This document shows positions 25,032-34,500 of a stretch of 64,000 bases of DNA, piece after piece. Each line of letters begins with the position of its first letter. Position 1 is the first letter of the stretch. The position numbers and the translations under genes are program-made. Location of the stretch: contig NZ_OMOJ01000001.1 of NCBI RefSeq assembly GCF_900302505.1, forward strand, positions 620,001-684,000, written 5' to 3'. The notes below the pieces were generated by a model. That model saw only the letters and a program-made list of their open reading frames with translations, searched no databases and was not told the DNA's origin. The stretch comes from Pseudoprimorskyibacter insulae (GTDB taxonomy: Bacteria; Pseudomonadota; Alphaproteobacteria; Rhodobacterales; Rhodobacteraceae).

Positions 25032-26330
25032 ATGCGCCTGATTTTTGCTTTGCTGCTGCTAGTTATTCCGTTTTCCGGCCTTGCTCAGACTGTGGCGCAA
25101 CCAACCGGAACCATTCAGGTCGAAGACAGCGCCGAACATGATGCGGCTGTCGCGGTTCGAATCCGGGAAATTCTGGCTGGGCTGGACGGGTATGAGGACG
25201 TGACCGTCGCCGTCAGTTCAGGCATCGTGACCCTGCGGGGTACCACGCTGGACGGCGATACCGCTGATCGTCTGAACACGCTGGTCGGACGCGTGGAAGG
25301 GGTGGTCGCGATCCGCAATGAGGTGGAGGAAACCACCGATGTGGTGCAGCGCCTAAATCCGGCGGTCGAACGATTTTTTGAACGGTTCTATCAGCTTGTC
25401 GCGTTCTTGCCGCTTGCGGGCGTGGCATTTGCTGCCTTCCTGATCGTATTGTTCCTTGGGATCATTCTGGCCCGGATGCGCCAGCCATGGGATCGAATCG
25501 CGCCAAATGCCTTTATCGCCGATATCTTGCGGGTCATTATCCGGCTGGCGTTTTTGGTCGCCGGGATCGTCGTTGCCTTGGATATTCTTGGGGCGGTGGC
25601 GTTGTTGTCGACGATCCTTGGCGCGGCGGGGATCATTGGTCTTGCGATTGGTTTCGCGGTTCGAGACACGGTCGAAAACTTTATTGCCTCGATCATGTTG
25701 TCGATCCGACAGCCTTTTCGCCCCAATGACACGATTGAGATTGGGGGGGACACCGGCAAAGTGATCCGCCTAACCAGTCGGGCGACCATTCTACTGAGCT
25801 TTGATGGCAATCACATCCGAATCCCCAACGCGACCGTGTTCAAAAGCCGAATCGTCAACTTCACCCGCAATGATGAACGCCGGTTCATGTTCGATTTCGG
25901 CGTCGCGGCGGATGCGGATCTGGCTCAGGCCCGCGAAATTGCCGAGACGACGCTGAAGAACCTGCCATTTGTGCTCAAGGAACCAGCGGTCGCTGTGTGG
26001 ATCGAAGAATTGGGCGACAGTACGGTGACCATGCGCATGACCGCATGGATCGAACAGCACACGACCAGCTTTGTCGCCGCACGCGGTGAAGCGATTCGCC
26101 TAGTAAAACTGGCGCTTGAGGCAGAGGGCATCGCCTTGCCTGAGCCGACGTACAGGCTCATTTCGCAATCCGACCGCCCGAGCGTGGATATCGCGCCTGA
26201 ACCCGCAGATATCACCGATATTCAGGACGTTGCGGCCACTATGGAAACCCAGTTGGAGCGTATAGTTGAGGACGAGCGGCAGGACACTGAGAAGGACGAC
26301 TTGCTGAAACGGGATGCACCGGAAGAATAA
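25032..26330 (+). CDS. MscS-family mechanosensitive channel with BON domain
   Basis: A 432-residue inner-membrane protein from ATG 25032. Order: signal peptide (ending GLAQ), BON domain (about residues 35-105: VRIREILAGLDGYEDVTVAV ... VEGVVAIRNEV), two or more membrane helices, the pore helix block ILGAAGIIGLAIGFAVRDTV, the MscS beta domain (RQPFRPNDTIEIGG) and a cytoplasmic C-terminal domain with an acidic tail. The channel opens on hypo-osmotic shock. The BON domain suggests contact with the outer membrane or periplasmic lipid. It is the last core gene before tRNA-Gln. Confidence 0.88.
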   Translation: MRLIFALLLLVIPFSGLAQTVAQPTGTIQVEDSAEHDAAVAVRIREILAGLDGYEDVTVAVSSGIVTLRGTTLDGDTADRLNTLVGRVEGVVAIRNEVEETTDVVQRLNPAVERFFERFYQLVAFLPLAGVAFAAFLIVLFLGIILARMRQPWDRIAPNAFIADILRVIIRLAFLVAGIVVALDILGAVALLSTILGAAGIIGLAIGFAVRDTVENFIASIMLSIRQPFRPNDTIEIGGDTGKVIRLTSRATILLSFDGNHIRIPNATVFKSRIVNFTRNDERRFMFDFGVAADADLAQAREIAETTLKNLPFVLKEPAVAVWIEELGDSTVTMRMTAWIEQHTTSFVAARGEAIRLVKLALEAEGIALPEPTYRLISQSDRPSVDIAPEPADITDIQDVAATMETQLERIVEDERQDTEKDDLLKRDAPEE

Positions 26331-26394
26331 TGGAATTTTTCTCAGATCAGGTCTTGAACCCTGCGAAAACCCAAAGTACATACGCCGCCACAGT

Positions 26395-26469
26395 TGGGGT
26401 GTAGCCAAGTGGTAAGGCACCGGTTTTTGGTACCGCGCACCGTAGGTTCGAATCCTACCACCCCAGCCA
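26395..26469 (+). tRNA. tRNA-Gln (TTG anticodon), island integration site
   Basis: A 75-nt tRNA. Acceptor TGGGGTG pairs with CACCCCA, the D arm contains AGCCAAGTGGTAAGGC, the anticodon is TTG within GTTTTTGGT, and the T arm is GTAGGTTCGAATCCTAC. Discriminator G and encoded CCA complete it. Its 3' end is repeated at 58726 as attR. Confidence 0.95.
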
Positions 26470-26474
26470 AAAAT
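26450..26474 (+). other. attL: 25-bp direct repeat at the tRNA-Gln 3' end
   Basis: The 25 bases from the T loop through CCA and AAAAT recur exactly at 58726-58750. A tyrosine integrase gene lies just inside, so this is the left attachment site of the island. Confidence 0.9.
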
Positions 26475-26767
26475 GCCAAAAATCACTGTAATAACAATGG
26501 CTTGCCATTTGGCGGCTTTAGTCCGCGACTCGGCGTTTCGCCGGGGGCCGGATAGTGCCAGCCAGGGCCGCCTGCGCCTTCGGGTGACTCGCGGCGCGGC
26601 GCTCGGCGCGCAAGCCCGACAGCAATTTGCGCATGGAATGGAAAAGAGCCGGATGACGCTTGGTCATCCGGCTCTTTCCTTTTCTGCTCTCCGGCAAACG
26701 AACTCATTTCCTGCCCGGTTCGGTGATCGGCTCGCTTTCGATCGCCCAGGAAACAGGGTCGGGCGAG
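26475..26767 (+). repeat. Integrase leader, copy A of a duplicated segment
   Basis: This 293-bp stretch has no gene. With the following integrase start (to 26853) it is repeated at 58751-59110 with roughly nine in ten bases matching and a deletion of about 20 bp in the second copy. It includes a conserved run (GGTGACTCGCGGCGCGGCG) and a hairpin terminator. Both copies end in the first codons of an integrase, so this is a leader shared by two related islands. Confidence 0.85.
26643..26677 (+). terminator. Intrinsic terminator in the integrase leader
   Basis: A perfect 14-bp stem, AAAGAGCCGGATGA (26643-26656) and TCATCCGGCTCTTT (26664-26677), with a 7-base loop is followed by CCTTTTCT. It would stop transcription from tRNA-Gln into the integrase. 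The A and T flanks make it work in either direction. Confidence 0.8.
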
Positions 26768-28738
26768 ATGCTTGAGGCACAATTCAAAGACTACACCAGC
26801 AGCGAGCAGGCGCTGATCTGCCGGGACCTCGTGCTCGACCGCATGACCCGGATGGCGGCCGACGCGGTTTCCGTCGAGATCGACGTGGAGACGCGCATCG
26901 GCGTCCTGGAAGATGACCTGTTGCAGATCAAGCAACAGATCCGCTCCAGGGATTTCAGCGCGGCCAATGAAGAGGTGCGTCAGTGCTGCGAGCGCCTCCA
27001 GCTTCCCTTCAACCCGGATTTCCATGCCGAGTTCGCACGTCTTGTCTGCACAACGCTCCGTCAGCTCCTGAAGCTCGAGATTGATGCCCTCGAAGAGAGT
27101 GAAGACCCGCTGGTGAAAGGGTGGGACCTGCTCCAGCGGCATGACATTCGTGTCGTGGACGGGCAGTTGCCCAGGTTCTTCACCGTCTCCGAGGCGCTCG
27201 AGATTGCCATAGAGGGTCAAACCGAGGAGATGAAAAAAAAGCTTCGCACAACAGCGGGACTCGTCATCGCATACGCCGGAGACATTCCGATCGACCGTCT
27301 TGGCGACGTGACGAAGCAGCTCATGGTCTGGATGAGCAGGCTTCCGAAGCTGCACGGCAAATGCCATGGCAACAACCGCTTCCTCAAGGAGCGCGAGATG
27401 CCGAAAAAGCAGGAGGAAATCGATGAAGCAGACCAGGAGGACGCCTCGCTCTACGCCCTCTATGCTTCCCGGTCCGACATCTCCGATGCGCAAAAGCGGG
27501 CGGAACTTGCCGAGCTGCTGACGATCCGCGTGACGCACACCAATCTCGAGCGGCACCTCGACAGGCTGCACCAGATCCTGCGGACCGCCGCCGAAAATGC
27601 CGGGTTCAACGGCAAGACCAAGTTGATGACCTATTCCGCACTGTCCAAGGCGATCAAGGCGGATTGCGAACGCCGGAAGCTGGAGAACCCGCTGTTTCTT
27701 CGTGTCACGCAACCGAAACTGCGCTTGCGTTGGGCCGGAGGCCGCATTCGAAAGCTGCTGACTTCCGGCGTCTACAGTGGTTGCACAAGCGTTAACCGAT
27801 TGAACCCCGGGAGGCATATTTACAGGAATTCACGCTACTGGGTGCCGCTCGTCCTGATCACGATGGGCTGTCGGCCGAGCGAAGTTCTTCGCCTCAAGCG
27901 TGGCGATCTGATCTTCCGCGATGAGGTCTTCTGCTTGCAGCTCTGCTGGTCTGCGGATCAGGAAGGGAAGACCGTCGAAAGCACCCGCATCGTTCCGGTT
28001 CCCCAGATACTGATCGACCTTGGTTTCGTCGATTGGATCAAGAGCTTCGCCCGTCCCCAGGACCTCCTCTTCCCGGAGGTCCACACCGCCAAGAACACGA
28101 GCCCCCAGGGGGTCTTCTCGAAGCGGATGTTGTCGGTTCGCAAGAAGCTGGGCATCGCCAACTACAATGAAGACCTCTACGCATTGCGAAAGTCTCTGTC
28201 TTCGGCACTGTGGGATGGCGGCGTGGACATCGAAACCCGCCAGATGATCATCGGTCACGTCTCAGATACGATCATCGGTCGTCATTACACCGAAGCCAAC
28301 ATGAAGAACCTGAAAGACTTGCTTGATCGGGCCAGGCACGGGATCGTCGTTGGTTTTTCGAAGCCCCACAAACACCCAGTCGTCGCGGACTGCACCCTGG
28401 TGTCCGGCAAACCTGCGCGCCCGGAGATACTGCTCGATTCTTCCGGCCACCTCGGAGCCTTGCGCCTGATCGACGAGGAGACAGGAAAGACGATCGTGGC
28501 GGTCATCCTGAAGAACGTCGATCTTCCGGCGCATCCGGCCTGGCGCGGTGCAAAGGTTCTTAGCTCTGCGGTTGCGGCAGAAGCCGTGGCTGACACGATT
28601 GGGCGCTACCAGATTTCGCTACCTGATAGCGATGAGTTGAAGTCTGCCCTTGAGCACTTCATGGCCATGGCGGCAACAACAAGCGACTACAAGCCGGCTG
28701 AGGATGACGAGGATGACGTGGTCGACCAGGCCGCCTGA
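26768..28738 (+). CDS. Tyrosine recombinase, island integrase
   Basis: A 656-residue site-specific integrase from ATG 26768 (the open frame reaches back to 26660, through the terminator). The catalytic half shows box I TMGCRPSEVLRLKRGDL (Arg), box II LYALRKSLSSAL (Arg; Tyr in place of the usual first His), then MIIGHVSDTIIGRHY with the second His and the nucleophile Tyr. The N-terminal 350 residues are a long helical region. The C-terminal 130 residues beyond the Tyr, ending in an acidic tail, are an unusual extension. It sits just inside attL at tRNA-Gln and should catalyse integration of the island. Confidence 0.88.
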   Translation: MLEAQFKDYTSSEQALICRDLVLDRMTRMAADAVSVEIDVETRIGVLEDDLLQIKQQIRSRDFSAANEEVRQCCERLQLPFNPDFHAEFARLVCTTLRQLLKLEIDALEESEDPLVKGWDLLQRHDIRVVDGQLPRFFTVSEALEIAIEGQTEEMKKKLRTTAGLVIAYAGDIPIDRLGDVTKQLMVWMSRLPKLHGKCHGNNRFLKEREMPKKQEEIDEADQEDASLYALYASRSDISDAQKRAELAELLTIRVTHTNLERHLDRLHQILRTAAENAGFNGKTKLMTYSALSKAIKADCERRKLENPLFLRVTQPKLRLRWAGGRIRKLLTSGVYSGCTSVNRLNPGRHIYRNSRYWVPLVLITMGCRPSEVLRLKRGDLIFRDEVFCLQLCWSADQEGKTVESTRIVPVPQILIDLGFVDWIKSFARPQDLLFPEVHTAKNTSPQGVFSKRMLSVRKKLGIANYNEDLYALRKSLSSALWDGGVDIETRQMIIGHVSDTIIGRHYTEANMKNLKDLLDRARHGIVVGFSKPHKHPVVADCTLVSGKPARPEILLDSSGHLGALRLIDEETGKTIVAVILKNVDLPAHPAWRGAKVLSSAVAAEAVADTIGRYQISLPDSDELKSALEHFMAMAATTSDYKPAEDDEDDVVDQAA

Positions 28739-28981
28739 CCGCGATATCGTGCGCAGGCTGCGGGGGACCGTTGGTCAGGCCTTTCTGGGAGATTGCGGAC
28801 TTGCGATGACTGTGGATCGAGGTTTCAGCCTCAGCCCCGAAGATTTGACGTGATCGATATTGGGCCACAGGTATCGTTTGGTTGCTGGCAGCCGGTTTCT
28901 GCCCATCCCCACTGCTGGATTTGATGCGCGGGCCACCGGGGCTATGTTCCCATGGCCAGGAGCCTGGTTGGTCATGCGGCA

Positions 28982-29030
28982 AGGGTTGCTTTGATAAAGA
29001 TGAGTTTTAAGATGATATCAAAGCAACCCT
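28982..29030. promoter_or_regulatory. Long inverted-repeat operator before the antitoxin gene
   Basis: Perfect 15-bp arms AGGGTTGCTTTGATA (28982-28996) and TATCAAAGCAACCCT (29016-29030) flank a 19-bp AT-rich spacer and end 15 bp before the antitoxin start. The remaining 28739-28981 has no gene. The arms probably bind the antitoxin for autoregulation. Confidence 0.65.
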
Positions 29031-29045
29031 CTCGACGGTGCCGCT

Positions 29046-29822
29046 ATGTCCGCTGACCCGGCTGATGAAACTCTGACCTCTACGGGCCCGGACTTGCCGA
29101 GCGGCTCGGTTCAAGAGCATTTCGTCGACCAGGCCGAGAAGCTGATCAGGCGTATCGCCGCCGATCTTCCGGAAGATTTGCTGGCGTTGATCTCTTCTGA
29201 AAGACCGGACATGTCTGACGAAGCGCTGGTGCAGTCAGTTGAGAAGATTGGCGATCTTGAGCCAGTAGGGCGGGTCTTGCTTCTGCGGATGGTGAGAGCG
29301 CTCAACCACATAGTCCGTGACATGCCCGGCGACCTTTTGTTGTCAGCGCTTGCCGCGCCGTCGGATCTTGAGGCCTTCGCGCGTGCATTGAGCGATCCTC
29401 GGGTTTCCGATCCGATGCGGGCATCGGACCCTCTGTCCGGCGCCGTCGGGAGGACGATCGCCCATCGTCTTCGTCTGCGAGAACTCGCGGGTGAGATGTT
29501 GACGAGCTCACAAGTCGAAGACCTGCTCGGCATCCAGCGCAAGGCGGTCGATAAACGCAGGAAAGCTCACAAATTGCTTGGCCTGCGTTCAGGGTCCGAC
29601 TGGCTCTATCCGGCCTTCCAGTTCGGGCATGACGATGTTCTGCCGGGTATTCGGACTGTGCTTGACGCTTTCAGGGACAGCGACCCCTGGGTCGTTCTCG
29701 ACATCCTCCTCGCCCCTGACGAGGGTCTGGGAGGACGGACGCTGCTCAATGCGGTCCGAGAGCGAGACGCGGATGCTGTTTCTCGCCACCTTGCACAGGC
29801 AACCGGTGATGGGTTCGTATAG
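29046..29822 (+). CDS. Antitoxin-like protein with Xre/MbcA/ParS-type C-terminal domain, no toxin next to it
   Basis: A 258-residue protein. Its C-terminal half has a helix-turn-helix (LTSSQVEDLLGIQRKAVDKR) followed by WLYPAFQFGHDDVLPGIRTV ... DPWVVLDILLAPDEGLGGRT, the toxin-binding pattern of DUF2384/MbcA/ParS antitoxins that pair with RES toxins. The N-terminal 110 residues are longer than usual and helical (FVDQAEKLIRRIAADLPEDL). No RES-domain gene follows: 29823-30062 holds no open gene. It may be an orphan left after loss of its toxin, or a free regulator of the operator at 28982-29030. Confidence 0.65.
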   Translation: MSADPADETLTSTGPDLPSGSVQEHFVDQAEKLIRRIAADLPEDLLALISSERPDMSDEALVQSVEKIGDLEPVGRVLLLRMVRALNHIVRDMPGDLLLSALAAPSDLEAFARALSDPRVSDPMRASDPLSGAVGRTIAHRLRLRELAGEMLTSSQVEDLLGIQRKAVDKRRKAHKLLGLRSGSDWLYPAFQFGHDDVLPGIRTVLDAFRDSDPWVVLDILLAPDEGLGGRTLLNAVRERDADAVSRHLAQATGDGFV

Positions 29823-30062
29823 GTGCAGTCTGAGGACTCATGGAAGCCCGCGGTTGTCTTGGGAGAGGCAGGGACGGTTCGGACAGACCGACGCTTTCGC
29901 CTGAACGACGATAAGACGATAGGCTGAGCGCGCCGGCGTGTGGGCACTCTTGTTCGGGCGATTTTGCAACCTCGGCTGGCAATCTGCCCGACCATGGCTC
30001 GGCGCGCTTAGACACCAGTCACACTGACGCAGTCGGTTTGGGCGCTTCTGGTCTGGTCCCTC

Positions 30063-30410
30063 CTATTTGTTTTTGAGCCATTCTTCGACCTGGCCAAGTA
30101 TTTCGAGGCGTTCGTGGTTGGACAGCCAGCGATCGCTCTCCTCAAAGTCGCGCACATCACGGCCCGGTTGAGGATTCAAGCGCCACCCACGTGCCTCGAG
30201 GATGCGAGTTGCATGCGCGCGCATTTCACGCCGAAGCGGGGCGTTGTCATCAGCTGCATAGACGACAACATAGGCGATTTCGTCGGGTGCGCAGCTATAG
30301 TGCCTGTCTATTACGATCATCCTGAACGCAGGCCCATACTTGTTCCGCAGCCAGACCTGGGTCGCGACAATGTCGGAGTGAAGCCTTCTGAGCGTGAATT
30401 CAGTGGTCAT
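30063..30410 (-). CDS. Hypothetical protein with a decayed paralogue at 36827
   Basis: A 115-residue protein from ATG 30410 (AAGGAG stands 10 bases upstream; the frame extends to 30464 without signs of coding). It begins MTTEFTLRRLHSDIVATQVW and has a charged C-terminal helix (ERLEILGQVEEWLKNK). No family is recognised. About 90 bp of its 3' half are repeated in damaged form at 36827-36919, on the other side of the large helicase gene. This suggests a mobile or duplicated cassette. Confidence 0.55.
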   Translation of the reverse strand: MTTEFTLRRLHSDIVATQVWLRNKYGPAFRMIVIDRHYSCAPDEIAYVVVYAADDNAPLRREMRAHATRILEARGWRLNPQPGRDVRDFEESDRWLSNHERLEILGQVEEWLKNK

Positions 30411-30570
30411 CCTTGGGGGCTCCTTCAACGCGGAATGGACATGCCCACGTGTGAAGAGGCGCATAGCCGTTCCCGCGAATCTTCTATCATGCTCGTGCTC
30501 TTGGGTTTCGAGGGGAGGGTGATGAATGTCGGCATTGCTCTTGATCCGTGCTTTTTTGTGCGAGGTTGTT

Positions 30571-30594
30571 CCGGGAGCAAAAACCTGCTCCCGG
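30571..30594 (-). terminator. Hairpin downstream of the 30657 gene
   Basis: Perfect 9-bp arms CCGGGAGCA (30571-30579) and TGCTCCCGG (30586-30594) with a 6-base loop lie between two minus-strand genes. There is no clean T tract, so it may be a weak terminator or an RNA structure ahead of the next gene. Confidence 0.4.
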
Positions 30595-30656
30595 TGTCTT
30601 GGCCGTCCATCCAGCTTTTGTGCATCACCTGGTGGACGGCACTGATGTTTGCATTT

Positions 30657-31010
30657 CTACATCTGTGCCAGAGTTTCGTGGAACACGCGGAGCAATTGCT
30701 CCATTTCGGTCAGCTCTGCGCCTTGCTCGTCGATCCCTTGGGTTTGCGTCAGTCCTCGCCATGCAGATCCATCGGGATCAAGCACATGAGACAGCTGCGC
30801 AGCAGAACGCTGTGCTGAAGATGTCACGATAGTTTCGGATTGCAGCTCCTCAACGAGCCTTGCCAGAAGTTGCCGGCCGGATGACCCGCCCAGGATCGTC
30901 GCAGCGAACGCCAGAGCAGGGAGGTTTTCGCCAACAAAGCGGTGAAGCTCTGTCGGTGCCTGCGTGAGCATGAACGCTGGCAGGCGAAAGGGTGTCGGTT
31001 GAAACGACAT
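30657..31010 (-). CDS. Hypothetical protein
   Basis: A 117-residue protein from ATG 31010, chosen because GGAG lies 6 bases upstream. The open frame extends to 31331 but the extra part looks noncoding. It has a hydrophobic middle (VGENLPALAFAATILGGSSG) that could be a membrane-associated helix, and an acidic C-terminus (ELTEMEQLLRVFHETLAQM). No family is recognised. It is divergent from the large helicase-nuclease gene. Confidence 0.45.
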   Translation of the reverse strand: MSFQPTPFRLPAFMLTQAPTELHRFVGENLPALAFAATILGGSSGRQLLARLVEELQSETIVTSSAQRSAAQLSHVLDPDGSAWRGLTQTQGIDEQGAELTEMEQLLRVFHETLAQM

Positions 31011-31595
31011 ATTGGTCTCCATCTTGGGTGCCGACGATTGCGCGTCGGCGTCAAGAGCGCTGAAAGGCCGGTTTAGAAGGACTCTCGCGCTGGCCTGCTC
31101 TTCGGCGGGACCGCGCCGAAAAACAGACAGAAGGCTGGCCGTGGAACTTTGGGTGGCACGCCTGTCAAAAGGAAGATTGGCCGTTTTCAGAACGGCGAAA
31201 TGATTTTTGAAGGGGTGAGTTGCTTCCCTGAAAAGTCCGCCGATTGAAGCTGGCCTGTTCTCCAGACGAGGAGATGGACGATGCTGAAGAGCTGACCCAG
31301 CGATGTGACCTGCTGCTGGTTTCGTGAACACGGAGATAAGATCGTGAGCACGAGACTGGATACAGCACCTTCGTCATTCGGCTTTTCTGGGGGCTTGCAA
31401 TAGCCGACAGTTGGTTTCAGATTGGTTCAGCACGATATTGAATTCACCAAAATTTGCTTTCAACATCAGAATGATCGTCTTTGGGTTTTGTTTGAGGTCA
31501 GTTTCAACCAGAAGCGCGATTCCAAACCCAACACACCTGTGTCGAGGTCAACCGAACTTAGGGCTTCTCGAAGAATTCAGAGGCCGGGATCTAAT
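31011..31595. other. 585-bp divergent gap before the helicase-nuclease gene
   Basis: No convincing gene. Open frames here are upstream extensions of the flanking genes without ribosome sites. The right third is AT-rich and has a short direct repeat (TTGGTTTCAG then TTGGTTCAG, 31412-31430). It probably carries the divergent promoters; no exact -35/-10 pair can be fixed. Confidence 0.5.
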
Positions 31596-34500
31596 ATGAA
31601 CAAGAACTACACGGTCCAACCGGATGAGGAGCTGTCCCCTGACGACCGCCAGAAACTTTCTGGCCTTCTTGGCTTTGCCCAGGGTGTCCTGACCGCCCGC
31701 GAGAAGGTCCAGATGACCATGTCCGCAGGACTTGGTGTTTTCCATGAAGGTGATATGCATGGACTCTCTGGCCTGCATCTCGATTGCGATGACGGCTCCT
31801 GGCTCCGCATCGACAGACAGCGTGAAACCAAACCGCCAGAGCCAGTCGACTACGTAGCCAGATTCCTGACCTCACGCCCCACCGATCCCGCCAAGCCGCC
31901 GGTCATGAAAAGCGCGATCTCGATTGAGGTTTCGATCGAGGAGGCCTCCGACCTGGAAGTGGCGGGTCTTCTGCGGCCGGAAAACGTCAAGACGATCGTC
32001 GCCGATGGCGTCGAGGTTGAGAACCACGTCAAGATTGTCCTGCTTGCTGAAGACTGCAAGGAAATGCAGCGGGATTTCGAGCGCTATACCAGCGGCCCCT
32101 GGGCTGATTGGGCGCGAGATGAAAAGCCGATCCGTAAATCGATCTCCTTCTACAATGACCTCTTCAAGATCCACGCCAGCATCCACACGGCTGAATCTAC
32201 TCCGCCCGAGCTGGTCTGGGGTATCGGAATCGGCCGGTGGGAGCATGCCGGCCAGAGGATCGACATGCCGATCGTCGAGCAGTTGGTGGATATCGAGGTC
32301 GAAGACGGTGGTGCGATCGTCATCCATCCTCGCGACCTTCCGCCAATCCTCTCTTTGAAGCCCTATCTCGAAATCGAGATCGATGGCTCCCCCAAGCTTC
32401 AGCGCGACCTGCAAGATCGCCTTGTCCAGATCATGCAGGGCGACGTGGAGATCTCCCCTTTCACCACCGCACTTGAGCCCATTCTTGATACCGCCGCCTC
32501 GAACCTTTCGAGCACCGGTGAGCATATCGACCGGGTTCGCATCGATGCCGGCGAGTCCCTTCCCCGCATAAGCTCCGAATTCAAGATCGCCTCGACCTGG
32601 GCTATCTTCGGCCGGCCGAGATCTCACGAGGCCCGTTCCCAGGACCTCGAGGCCCTGCGCAAGCGGATCGCGGATCAAAACACCTCCGTGCCATCTTCCA
32701 TCAGGGGCTTCGCGAAGCCACCTTCCGATGCCGCCCATGTCGCGGTTTCCGACTGGGGCATCGACAGCACCATCCTGGCTGGCGCAGGCGAAAACACATG
32801 GAGCGCCCCGTCCGGCTCAGGAGCATCTGATCGGGAGCCATCGGCCAGTCCCGTGGGCGGTGCGGCTGAAAAGCTGAACTCCAGGCGGGTGCACTTCTTC
32901 CCTCTCCCCTTCAACGAGGAACAGGGCAAGATCTCGGACATGATCGACGACAAGTCGCTCCATGTCGCAACGGTTTCAGGCCCTCCCGGCACCGGGAAAA
33001 GCCACAGCATCGCGAACATCATCAGCCACCAGATGGCGACCGGAAAGCGCGTTCTTGTCACCGCCCGGACGCCGGAGGCCATCGCCGCAGTGCGCGAGAA
33101 ACTTCCCAAGAGCCTCCAGCCCCTCGTCATCGCCTCGGTCGGCACTGACCGCGAGAGCGCGCAGCAGCTTCAGGATGCTGTCACGGAGCTGTCGAATGAA
33201 GTCGTTGGGCTGAACACTGACGAAGCCCTCGCCACGAAAGCCATGCTTGAGCGGAAGATCGTCGATTGCGACAACGAAGCTGCGCAGGCAGACCTAAAGC
33301 TTGCAGAGATCGCCCGCACCAACCTGGCGCCTCTCGACTGGCAGGGCAAAACCCATCCACCGATGGATCTCGTCGAAATCCTCGAAGCCGATGCCGAACA
33401 GCATGGCTGGTTTACCGACAGGCCCAAGGACCTCCCTCCCTCCCAGCTACCGGACCTTCTCCAATACCTCAGGCAGGCCCTGCCCGAGCTCGCTGGAGAC
33501 ATCATCTATGCCGGCGCGGATCTTCCGCGGCCGGACGAACTGCCCGCAACAGCCGACCTGATCGCCGCCCACGATGTGGAACTTGCCTGGAACTGCCGCG
33601 AGGTGGTCGACTACTCCGGCGCACCTCAGATGGCCCTCGACAGTGCCGACGCCGAGAGCCAGGCGCGCAACGTTCTTCACGAGCTCGAGGCCTGTGCTGC
33701 TGCGATCGAAGAACTGGATGAGCCGGAACGCGATCTCGCAATCCTCGCCATCCAGAATGAAGCACCTCTCGACTGCTCCGCGATCGAAAAGACCCGGGAC
33801 TTCCTCGCCCGCCAAGAAAATCTTGAAGCGATCGCCTCCGTCCGCTTCTCTCTCGACGCATGCAGCCTGGAAGATTTCCAGGGCGCGGCGCAACGCGGTG
33901 CGGCCGGTCAGAAGCCGGTTGGTTTCTCGCTTTTCGGCGGGGCTCTCAAGCAGGCCGTCGCCAGCACCCGCGTCAACGGCGAGTCCCCATCGGGTGCCGA
34001 TGACTGGCGCGCAGTCCATGACGCCTGCCTTCTGAAGAAAAGCCGGGACAGCATCAACAGCACCCTCATGCCTTTCATCGAGTTCGGTGTCATGGGGTCT
34101 CTACCCCTCGACCCCTGGGACCTCGCGACATACCTGAAAGACAGGCAGTCAGAAGCAGACCGTGCGCTGGAAATCGCACGACGCCTCACCCCCATTCGCT
34201 CCGCTCTGCGCACTCTCTTCCCTTATGGCCTCGACATCGACGGGCCGTTCAAGGTGCTCGATTGCCAGCCTGCACTCTTCGCCCTACGTGCCAACCTTCC
34301 GGATGCACACCGCACACCCCAGGCGATCACCACGCTGACCGCGATTGCCGGCAAGAATACCCTTCCGATCTTCGGCGCCTTACGCGATCTCGCGGCCGCA
34401 ATCGGCCAGCCGGAAACCGACCCTCATCAGATCGTGACCCTGCGCGGCGAGATCACCAAGGAGATCACCCGCCTCTCCGAAATCGCACCCAGGCTCAAGG

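Noticed and set aside
26483-27817. 444-residue open frame antisense to the integrase
   Set aside because: Shadow of the integrase and its leader; the translated leader is the conserved noncoding repeat.
30114-30818. 234-residue plus-strand frame
   Set aside because: Overlaps two better minus-strand genes and crosses the hairpin at 30571; no domain seen.
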